Below are positions 1 to 12,000 of a stretch of DNA of 64,000 nucleotides, piece after piece. The notes below the pieces were generated by a model, which worked only from the letters and a program-made list of their open reading frames with translations, was not told the DNA's origin and did not search any database. How positions within the stretch are numbered: position 1 is the first letter of the stretch; the number at the start of each line of letters is the position of its first letter. Made by a program: the position numbers and the translations under genes. The DNA is from Seriola aureovittata (lineage: Eukaryota > Chordata > Actinopteri > Carangiformes > Carangidae): positions 15,919,501 to 15,983,500 of the forward strand of contig NC_079377.1 of NCBI RefSeq assembly GCF_021018895.1. Direction: 5' to 3'.

Positions 1-70
1 TTGGAGAATCCCTACACGTCTGGACCCATCACCAGCAAAAAGTCTGTTCCAGGAATCATCGTGGCTACAG
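1..70 (+). CDS. sorcs3: sorcs3 exon 11 (partial)
   Basis: Reads ENPYTSG...VPGIIVATG in frame 1 and ends at donor ACAG|GTAAGG in phase 1. The sorcs1 equivalent is 103 bp, so the first 33 bp are cut off by the window edge. Confidence 0.9.
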
Positions 71-3000
71 GTAAGGTTACCTAAAGGTCATGCAAACTCA
101 TCACATGAGACCTGAGACAGAAATGGTGAGACAAATTTTCCAACAACAAAGGTATTCCTAGTTGCTCAGATAAATGCAAGAAAAAGACACTTAACACTAA
201 TCACACAGTGCCCTCTTACTGTCATTGAAATCAGGCGCTGAAACTCTGAGATGATTAGGTTGCAGTAAGTCATAAATGTGTCCTCTGGTGGAGAAATAGG
301 ACATACACAGATTCACAAAATAACTCCAGAACGATTTTATCAGATGATTCTGTATACAGTATAAGTGTGTTGTGGAGTCTTTGCTATGTAAATACACAGG
401 GAGTGAAATTATTCATGTTTTTGTACTCAGGGAATATAGGAACAGAGCTGTCCTCCACCAACCTTGGGATGTTTATAACATCTGATGCAGGAAATAGCTG
501 GAGACAGGTGAGAGCCGTCTGGGTCTACAGACTGCACATGTGTTTACCTTAAACAGGATGTATTCATATTGAAAGTGTGTTGTCATAAATGGAGCAAATG
601 TGAGTTTTTTTTCCAATGCAGATTTTTGATGAAGAGCACAACATTTGGTTCCTTGATAATGGGGGGGCTTTGCTGGCAGTCTTACACGCAGCGACGCCGA
701 TTCGACACTTATGGTAGGTGAAGCGACTCTTCAACAATAACTGACGTCATAGTTACTGTAGGTAGGAACTTTAGGTGCGGGAGTTGTCGTGGTAAATTAC
801 TCCAGTATCATTTCATTTTTTCCCGTGTGGGGATTCGATGCAGCATATGATTACATTTAATGTTTTTGAAATGCTGATGGGCCAAGTTTGCATGATTATT
901 GTATCGGCTCTGCAGCTTCAAAACAGAGCCTGAATCATTTCCAACAGAAGAGAGTCTGTTATAGCTTTGTACTCTTGGTTGGATATGATGGTTTGAGTGC
1001 TTTTATGTAAATGAGAAGTAGAGCAGGGTGGAAATATGAGACTGAGGATGCCCTCATAACTCCCTCATATTGTGGGAGCTTTGTAACACTATCTACTTTG
1101 ATGTCCCCGCACACCACAGCCCTGTCAGAAGTGATTAAGCTCTGAGAAAGGTGATTTGAAACCCCCCAAATCTATGTCTAATGTTACAACCAGAGTCATA
1201 TCTCTCTTCTCTGTTGTTTTGTCACCTTCAAAAATTTACCTGGTCCGAGGAACATTTGTTCTGCTGTGCAGTCTGGTGTCATGATAATTTTTCATGTTGA
1301 AGAGAATTGAAAGTGCTTCATTTTTCAACCGTGGCAAAAGCTAAATAACCTGAAATCTTTTGTCATATTTCTTTTTACCTTGTTTGTCTCTGCTTAACTT
1401 GTGTGCTCATGTTGTTTGTTGTTGAAAAAAATATATGTTTATCGAGTACAGACAGATAAACATGCATAGACAGATGTTCATGTACTGACAGCTGTTGCTT
1501 TTCTTTTAATGCAGGATCAGTCTCGACGAAGGAAAGAAGTGGGACCGTCACAGTTTCTCCTTGGCACCTCTGTATGTGGATGGGGTTTTAATGGAGCCAG
1601 AATCTGACAATCACATTATCACGTAAGCAGAGACACAAAAGTCCCAGAGGAATGAGACAAATATCAGGCTCGGAGAATTAGCTTCTCTGGCGATGTAAAC
1701 AAAGAAAGGTCCGCTTGATTCTCCCCAGTCACTTAAACCTTTTCGTCAAAGGGACTGTTATCTCAGCTGTCAGACTTCAGATTTGCAGGTGTTCTTGTTG
1801 CACCATCAAATCTGACACCTGTATATCTGCATCTCACGGTAGTCTCATCTGAAATTTGCTTTTGGTGAATCATCTTCCAGTTTCTTTGGACACTTCAGCC
1901 ATCGGTCAGAGTGGCAGCTGATCAAGATCGATTACAAGGGCCTTTTCAGCAGGAGATGCATGGATGGAGATTATCAGACATGGCACCTGCACAACAAGGT
2001 AACAGCGATATTAAAAATGATTGATTTAGCTCCAAGAGATGCATGTTTGTCCATTGTCATTGTAAACAAAGTACACTCGCTTCATGCAGTGTGTTTTCGT
2101 GTGAAAAACGACATCATCCTTTTCTTTGTTTGATAGGGAGAGCTGTGTGTGATGGGCGAGAGGCAGATCTTTATGAAGCGCAGGCCAGGCAACCGTTGCA
2201 TGCTGGTCCAGGACTATTCCAGGATCTATTCCTCTGAGCCGTGCCTCTGCACAACCTATGATTTTGAATGGTAATGACTTTCTTGTCTCAGCTTTCCCAA
2301 CTGGGACGAAACTGTAACTCAGACTTTTATCCTCAGTGATCCTTCATTTCTTTGATTACATGTTTACAAAACAGCCCCTCTCCTTTGAACATCTAATTCA
2401 ATTGTACTTCATTAGCAGCTGCTTGTAGACATTTGTAATCAAAAACAGAAGTATCAGTTTGCTGAACTTCATATGTCTTAATATCCATCTTACATTGCAT
2501 ATTTACGGGATAACCAATATGACTGTGTTCATCGAATCTAATTATAGTTTGGAAATTGTACATGGAAGTTTGGAACTTTTCAGCGTGCTACTGTAATTTG
2601 CATAATGTCAAGTGACTTCTTAGAATTCAATTAATAATGAATCACTAAATGAATTTTAAATATCCTTTATCCATCTGTCTGAAATTCTGTTTGATCCTGC
2701 TTGTCTGACAATCATGTCTCTAGTTATGGTCTTAAAATATTCCATGAATCTCCAACTGCGAAGCATTTGCCCCACTACAAAAGCTTGTAGAAGCTAGATT
2801 ATTTGAGTAGCAGTGTTTATCATTTTATGAAGTGTCGTGTTTTTTGGCAGTGATTATGGATGGGAGCGCCAGGCGGATGGGAAGTGCTCCCCTGCTTTTT
2901 GGTTTAATCCAAATGGTGCGGCTAAAACCTGTAGCTCCAGCCAAAGCTTCCTTAACAGCACAGGGTAAGTGGCCTCCAATGTTCAACCCATCACAAAACA

Positions 3001-6000
3001 ATATTATTCCATTCCAGCTGGTTTGTTATATTGTCTACAACACAAACACAAATAACAATTCAGGAAAGAAAAGGCTCTGAGTAGAGCTGAGAAATGTTGT
3101 ATCCTAATTCCATAATACATAATATAACTAAGCAGGTGTTGAGTATGCAGCGTGTTCACACTTCAAAAGTGACAAAATTAAGAATACTCAAAGAGGCAAG
3201 TATGCATACTAAATCTGTGTGCTGCTGATGCACGCTATTGTCCCACAAATAATTCCAGAGATGCAACTGAGGAGTCGCTCAAAAATTAAATAAATTAAGA
3301 CGGATTGTAGATGGTGGAGAAATTGCTCCAGGAATATAAGAAAAACAAAGTATTTTGCCGTCTCTTTTGGAACTTTAATCGACGGTAGCTCTCCAAAGCT
3401 GCAGTTTGATTGACATTATTTTAATTGATGCAATTCTTTTATACTATGAAAACTGGTATATAGTATATGGATGATATAATAACTTTAATCTTTCTTTGAT
3501 CTTTCAAAGGTACCGGAAGGTTTTGTCCAATAACTGTAAGGAGGCAGGGAGGAACGTGTACTCACCCAGGAGGCAGGCTTGTCGTCCCAGACCACCCCGA
3601 GGCCTCCGGCTCTCGACCAATCAAGGAGAGCTCAGCGCCCCTGTTGGCAGTAACGTCACTTTCATGGTGTACCTCGAAGACGTGAGTCATATCACTTAAC
3701 TGAAAGTCATTGTGGTGTTATGCAGCCAATATTTGTCGAGATGTTTCACACAAAGCCAAGAATGTCAACGTCATGGTAGCCCAAGAGGAAAAGTTGGGCC
3801 ATTAGGATACATCGTCTGGGAACCATGAAGGTCTGTACAAGATTTCATGGCAATCAATCCAATAGTTGTTAAGATATTTCAGCTGCTGACTCCCCAGAGC
3901 CACATCATTAGCATGGCTGAAAACATATTCCCTCACTTACCTCTAGTGTAGTCATGCAGATAGTTTTGTTTTTATTTGCCCAGGTTTTGAGATATCACTG
4001 AGATTTCTGCCTCCAGCTCAGAGCTGTGGGGGTGAATGGAATTTTGTTTGTGGTGAATTAAAAAAAAAAGAAAAATCAATGTCCTCATTAACTCTGGATA
4101 ATCCTCAGATCTCACTGTGAACTGTTTATATTGGAACTACTTCCTTCTGAAAAATAGACTAAATAAACCTGTTGTGTGGATTACCCAGAGTAAGAGGGAC
4201 ACTGATACTGATTCTGGAAAGACAGTTTGTTGTTAATTTGTTAAATGTAATTTTCCATGGCTGTGAGCACTGCAAATGAAGCCTCTTTAACCTGTTATAT
4301 TAGTGCTGCAGCAGAAATCTCACACAACGGATATCTCAAAACATGAGGAAATAAAATCAAAGCTATCAGCATGACTAGATGCCACTAGGGGGTTAGTAAG
4401 AAAAAAAAAGTTTTCTCATTTGGGTGAAAACATTGGAATGATGGCAATAGGTTAGTTTGTTTTGGATTTTATCATCTGGCAAGTTGGCAGATTAAAAAAA
4501 AAGATCTTTCTTATTTCTATGACCTCTTTTGCCTCTGTACCTCTCTTTACTTTCCCTCGTCTTTTCTCAGTTGGATTTCTGTCTCCCTCCATTCAAAATC
4601 ACCTACAAAGTGTTTGTGACACGGCCCAAGCACTTGAGTAGTGGGCTGTGCTTACTTCACTTGTGTGTGGTCTAAAGTATCCCGTCCTAAGCCATGGTGA
4701 CAGATGCCATGTCTTACCGTCCATCCACAGGGAGACTCGCTGAGGACCAGCATCCAGCTAGACTTTGGGGACGGCATCAAGATCACGTACTCTAACCTGA
4801 GCAGGACTGATGATGGCATCATGCACATCTACAGAACGACTGGGATTTACCGAGTGACAGCTTCAGCTGAGAACAGCCAGGGATCTGACAGCAGCACACT
4901 GTTTTTACACATCACCAGTATGTGAATAAGAAATGTCATTACTCATTCCTGCGGCAGTGCATATAGCATGAATGCTTTCTCTTTCATGGATAGTCACATT
5001 CCCAGTCTGCAGAATTACATTTCAGTCATGGTTGCATTACTTTTATGCAAAAGCACACACCTGGAGCTAAATGCACATGAGCTGTGATCACAATAATATT
5101 CAGAGTTTGCTGAATTTGTGTGTGCTTTGTGTGTGCTTTGTGTGTGCTTTGTGTGTGCGTGCATTTACTTGTATGCGCATGTGTGTGCACATATGTATGG
5201 ATGGATGTGTGTGCTGCTGCCTCAGGTCCTGTGGAGCGTGTATATCTCTCCGTTCCTATTGTAGCCATCAGGGGGAAGGAGGCTAATCTGACTGCGGTGG
5301 TTTGGCCGAGTCACACCAGAACATTGACCTTCTTCTGGTGGTTTGACAACAGCTCCGAGGTGAGAAGCTTGTTTTCCTCCCACTATTGTTCCACACACAC
5401 TTTTTGTGCTTTTACTTCGGCCTTTTCCATTCTCCATCTCCTCCTCTCTGGATGTCCTTGTGTTGTTGTAAATCTGCAGGGTTTTCACACAAATCGTGTA
5501 GAATGTAACTGCACGCGGCCACGCTGGCTGGGCTTTTCTGGAAGATCCAGCCAAGGTGGCTGGTCATATTTATTTATCACTTTCCCCCCTCCTCTTCCTC
5601 CTCATTATACAGTACGTCAAGGGCTGTATGTACATAGTATTCTATATGCAGCAGAGAGGATGTGGGGTTTTCTGTGCAATTCTATGTTTTTTCTTTTGAA
5701 ATCCAGCCCATTATAACCTTGGAGGGAAGCATCTCATACACGTTTCAGAGAGAGGGGAAAAACAAGGTCACGGTCCAGGTTGCTTCTGGGAGCACCGTAA
5801 TGCAGGATTCAAAAGTTATAACTGTTAAAGGTGAGTGGGGGAGACAGTCTTCAACGCACTTTAATTGGTGCGATGCACGTTACATGAATATGCAATGCGT
5901 TATCTCTGGAAAAGTATGATGCCTCTCGGTCCACGCTGCAAGTGGCGTCACGTTGATGTCAACGTGGACTTACCTAATGAATAAAATGTCACGGTAAACG

Positions 6001-9000
6001 AACATGAAATCTTGAGGAGCAATTAACTTCAAGGCATATGTTAGCCAAATGAAAAAAGACAAAACTGCACATCAGATTAATCAGAAACTAAACCAGAAGT
6101 AGCATTCATATTCTCACAGACATCACTAAACCTTTTTTCCCAGAGTTCTTCAGGTCGCTGCTGTTGTCGTTCTCGCCGGCGCTTGATGAGCACAATCCTG
6201 ACATCCCCGAGTGGAGGGAGGACATAGGCCGTGTGGTGCGGGCAGCTCTGTCACAGGTACATGGAGTCCCTATTGCACTGAGATCTTTCCTGGAGCCAAC
6301 ATCGTCTACCAGTGGCTTTCAGGGTCATTACTATTTTATACCTGTGTGCAGTATTGATACAGAAGTCATGATGTTTTATATGGTCCTTGTGAGAAACTTG
6401 TTCTTTTTATAGTTTATGCGTTATGACAGTAACCTAGTGTGAATTTTAATTGAAGCTGATGTCAGAATGAAAGTCATGGGACGGTGTCGTTTTGACTTTA
6501 TGGTCCAATGTTTTGAGGTAAAAGCCCAAACTTTAACCTCTGAGGTGACTGTTGTGTTGTCCTGTCGCTGCAGGTGTCTGGGTTTCCTAGAGATCAGCTG
6601 CTGGTCTCTCTGTACCCAGGACTTCCAACTACAGCAGAGCTCTTTATCCTGCCTGATGAGCATACAGCGAGTGAGCACAAGAGGGGGAGCGAGGAGGCTC
6701 TAGAGACGGTAAGAACCGTGAAATTCGCAAATATTGAGTTAGTTCTCATGTGAACTTTTATGAAGAAGCTGTCTCACTTCTACTGACGTGACACATTCAA
6801 TAATATAATGTGATTAAGTATAAAAAAAGTATATGAAGGCTTTTACTAAAACATGTCAACCAGTTAATAATAAGATTAATTGATTTTGGCTCTGTTTTTT
6901 TTAATGTGTGATTTCATATCTGCTGCTATTTAAAGGAGCCAACAAACCAAGTGTTAGCTATAAATTGCCAGTTCATTATATGAAAAAGGCATTCTGATAT
7001 TTGATCTCAGAGAGATTCGTGTTTATTTATTGCCGCACATCTCATAATGTCCTTGTTTGTTTTTTTGTGTTTCTGTGTAACACCTTAAACAGATATCAGA
7101 TATTTTTGTCACTGCCCTGAACCAAGGCCTGATCCAGTTTGAGTTGAAAGCTGATACTCGCATTATTGTGTACATGACTCAGCAAACTCTGGGTAAGTTT
7201 CATTGTAACTTCAGCTTATGATTTCTGTATACTGATTGCAACTGTTACATTTAAAAACCTTTTGCAGGTGCATAAAAACAGAGCATGCACAAATGCTTCA
7301 GGCTTAATTTGTGTCAGTTTAGCACAGTATGTCTTCACATCTACAGTGCATTTGTTCTGCTCACTGATGTGCAAAAGATAAGAGATGTATCTTTCTTTGG
7401 ATGATTTGACATTGAGTTCTACTCAAACACTGAAACAGTAAAATAAGACAAAGCCAACAGTAATTCCTGAGTGAGATCCATATGATACTGTATATCATAG
7501 GATTTAAATATCCTTCACAGTGCATCAGTTTTGCACCTGAAGCTGCGAGACAGTAGTTCTCTTTGAAATCAGCCGATCAATGACATGATTGACAAAGAAG
7601 GCATTTGGTATGCACTGAGGAAATCGGCAGGGTCACCGGGTCATTAGCATATCGCAAAAACGTGTCGATCAACGCTGCGTGGCTTTACCCTTTTCATCCA
7701 CCAGCGGATCTGTCTTAATTTGTGTCTGCATACAAAGGTCTGGGTTGCCTTTAAAATGATCTAGAAAGGTCGTAGACTTCATAGGCTTCTCTCTGAAGGA
7801 GAGAAAGATGGGCGGTGAGGGGGAAATACTTTGAATATTGCATCTCAGCATTTAAAAATCCATGACTATGCATAAGTTACCTGCATGACAGTCCCCAGTG
7901 AGAGGCACCGGACCACCTAAAGGTTCTTTTTAATACCTCAAGGGGATAACACGCAGAGAGCAGCTCTTTGTCTGCAGTTGTTACATGGCATGGGGTAATG
8001 AAAGTAATCTCCTTGAAATAACACATGGCTTAGGAAAAAACAGAAAAACTGTGACACTTGTTTGACGTGCTTGTCTTTCAGCACCACTTGTGGATTCAAA
8101 CTCCATCCACAGTGGGTCGGCCATGCTGATGCTGCTCACTGTGGTGTTTGTCGGTCTAGCCGCATTCTTCATCTACAAGTTCAAAAGGTGTGTTCACTCA
8201 GATGAGAAAAGGAACTGTATTGAATCCAGCTGTAAATCTGAAAAAAAAACGGCCTCTATCGTTGGTGAGAGCTGTTATCTCCTTGTGTTTAGGAAAATCC
8301 CCTGGATCCATGTCCAGACTGAGGACAGTCATGAGAAAGAACCGGAAGTGATCAGTACAGTCGGTCAGAACGACAACATGTCCAAGGTGAAGCTCACTGA
8401 GTTTCCCTCTCCAAAAGAACTCATGGCAAAGGACCTGGAGGCCAGGAGCAGAGGTACACCAGTTACACATTTACTAGGACTACTACTATTACTACTACTA
8501 CTACAGAATTATAAGCAGTGGTGGAACAAATACGAAAATCTTCTACTTAAGTTAAAGAAGTGATACCAAAATTAAAAAATTATTACATTCATCAAAATCA
8601 AACATTTCCCTCTGAAATGTCCTGGTAGTACAAAAGTATAAAGTTGAAATACTGAAGTAAAGTTTAATCCTGGTCAAAAGTATTTGACTTTCAAGAACAT
8701 AATTCAGAATATCTGCAGAAATAAATGCAAATGAATCAATTTTGTATAACGAGAATTTTTTTAATAAAATGTCCAAGGTTACTGAGCAAAAAACCTGCTC
8801 TATAGTGAACACAAAAGTTACCCTGGACACAATTATTGGAAACTTTTTAATGTATTTTATTAGCGCCTCAAACAAAATAAAATAAAAAAAACAAGTCAGA
8901 CTCACCTGTGCTTCATCTTCAGTGTTCACATGACCTGGATAGACCAATAAATGATGGTTTTACTGCATAAAAAGGAGCCGATTGTTTACAGTTTTTTCCA

Positions 9001-12000
9001 CAATGGCAAAGACAAGAGAGCATCAGATATACTATTATCAAATAAGTGTTAAATGTTATCAAGACGTTTCACAGTCAAAACTGTTCAGACGCCTCCAGGA
9101 TGTGGCACAAAGAAGAAACTCGATGAGATTTATTGGTCTGTCTGTCCATTAGGTATCAGTATATCTGTCCAAAGTCTGTGAAGTTTGGTGCTGATTGTGG
9201 AAAAAAACATTTAAAGTGCTTCAGGCTGACCTGGAGCAATCTGTAATGGTAGTTCCAGCCCATACCCTACTCTGCAAACTAAACCAAATGGGGCTCCACG
9301 GGCAGAGGCCAAGGAGGACACCACTATTGAATGAAAGGCACAAAAAGGCAAAACTAATGTTTGCAAAAACTTTTATAGATAAGTCACAGCCTGAAACCAA
9401 AGTAGAGCTCTTTGGTAATGCAGTGCATCAGTTTGTTTATTGGCGATGAAATGAAGGCCATAACGAAAAGAACACCGTGCCTACAGTAAAACCTCTAAGG
9501 GCTCTATCATGCTGTGGGGCTGCTTTGTTGCCTCTGGTACTGGAAACACTGAATGTATCAAAGGATTGATAAAATCAGAAGATTACCAAGGCATTCAGAG
9601 CTAAATGTGTTACCCAGTGTCAAAAAACTAGGTCTGAGGCAAAGGTCTTGGGTCTTTCAGTAGGACAACGACCCAAAGCACACATCCAGCAGCACTAAAG
9701 AATGGTTGAAAAGGAAAAGATGGACTGATTCAAACTGGTCATCAATGAGTCCTGACCTAAGTTACATTGAAAACTTGTAGAGAGAGCAGAAATCTGCCAT
9801 TGACAAAAAACCTCCTGCAAACTTAAAATGTTACTCCCCACCACTGATTTTAAGTCAATGTAATTTAGGATGTAAAACAATCATTAAAAACTATTTGACA
9901 GCTGTGATGCAGTTTTTTATGCCAAGACTAAATTAAATACAGAGCATTTATATCTGTGCACTACTCGGACACATTAATACAGGATTTAAGGGATGACTGT
10001 CACTCTAGGAGACTGAGACTGATTAACATTTTATTGCCCTCAAAACACACCACTGAGCATCTGTTTTGAATATAATTTAACGGTATTTGGTGTAGAACCA
10101 AAAACTCAACTTTATTTCAGTCTTATATAAATGGTTCTTCTCTGAGCGAGGATTCCATACATTGAAATCTGGCACAGATCTTAGCTCCCTGGAACGGCAC
10201 CACGAATGCAGCATGTCACACACCGCACGCACAACTTCAGCATCCGCACAGTTACCAGATATCACAATGACAAGCTAACTTTTTGATTGCTATGGCTGAC
10301 ATCCACTGTGATGTCTTTTAGATGAGAACTATTCGGTCCTTGCAGACGGAGTGGATTATTTGACAAAAGTAGCAGTGCAGTGCTCCTGACACAGACATGT
10401 GGGCTGCAGGCCTTTTTTCTGGTCACTCAGCACTTTGGCTATTTCTCATTTCTCAGCTGTTTCTACCTTTCCAAGTCCTTGCTGATCTGAAACAAATTAA
10501 CTCCTTTTTTGGTCGCTTTCAGAAGTGTTTATTTACAAAAGGGCAGCGCAGCATGGGACCTTTGATGTGGGGCTCGCTAGATTAAATGAATTTACAACTT
10601 GCTGTTTAAAGATTTCATCAATACTCTGAAGCTTGGCTCGATTCTCACGCAGTCTGACTTTGGCTGGGATACAAATGCTCCCACAAAGCTTCAATCCATT
10701 TCACAAGTTTACAGGAAGATCTAAGGCTATCATCTGCTTTCAGATGAACTCAGTAGATCAGATCACTGTCCACCTACTACACAATTAATGATAATCATTC
10801 ACCTATCATGGATATTGCAGTCACTGGTTCATCTGTAGTATTTCTCACTATTGCGAGAATATTGGGAGTACTCACTAGACGTGTAGATGTAACCATATTA
10901 AAAATATACCTTGTCGAAATACAATATTCCTTTGAAATATATTTTATGAAGTATTGAATTTTCCATTGCCCGTTTTAAGGTAGGTTGTGCTCCAGCCAGT
11001 GGGAAATATGCCCCCTAACAAAGGAATACACATTAACCAGTTTTGATTTAATTAATGTCTGGGTTCGGTGATTTTTGTGTGCTCTTAATAAATGGCTTTA
11101 CAAAGCTCTAATAAGAAGACCTGCGGGTCTTAGACAGTCACACTGCAGCTTCAAGCTATCAGTCAAAATTCATAAAAGTTCAAATGAAGATTTGAACATT
11201 TCAAGCAGGATTTGACTGGTTACAATGAAAATTGCAGGTAATGTAAGTTTAGTTTAGGATTTTAATTTGATTTATGTTAATAGCAATCAGCTCTGAAGAA
11301 CTAACATGACAGCTCACATGAGCTCATGTTTCATAATAAGTAGACATTTGCAGTTCAGTTGAAATCAGAATGAATTAAGCCGTGAAAGAGATTCAGGATT
11401 ACTGTGTATGATGCCTTGCTGAGGGCAGGAGGTCGTCAGAACAGGTCTACTTCGAAATAAAGTCTCTTTCCAGGTAGACGTGTTGTATTTCCTTAGTCTA
11501 TTTCAAATATGAGAGACGCAAAATAAATACTATGAAAGAAACTATGGGGTTATTTCTATAAAAAACAGTTCTCTGATTAGCATGAATTATTCTCTGACCA
11601 TGTTAACACCTACTGTGGGAGTAAAGAAATGTCTTTGAGGGTGAGAAATAAAAGTTAGTCACTTCTACTTACAGTGTAAGAATAAAATCTTTAAGAGCAG
11701 CTCTTAATTGATCACATGACATCCATTAAGAGACAAAGATTCATCCTACATCTGCTCCATTTCTTTATCTAGTGATAGTTATACTGCAAAATAATGTTCG
11801 TAATTAAGTTTTATTTGTGTAAAATCCTTGGAGCTGTTGTAATGATTTTTTTCATAATAACAATGTACTGAATGACAATGTGACTGTGAGAGATGTTGCT
11901 TGTAGTGATGAACCTACAGAGAATCATCACCTGAATCTGCAGCTCCCCTCTGCCTTATTGAGTTGTCTAGTGAGTTTCAGCTGTTTTACTGTTTTGGCTC

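Noticed and set aside
5120..5716. 198-codon open frame over sorcs3 exons 20-21
   Set aside because: Only the exon 20 part (5226-5359) is coding. The intron 20 part is not in the frame needed for exon 21, and splice signals are clear.
8552..8947. 131-codon minus-strand frame in sorcs3 intron 26
   Set aside because: AT-rich repeat-derived sequence, Phe/Ile-rich translation without family resemblance.
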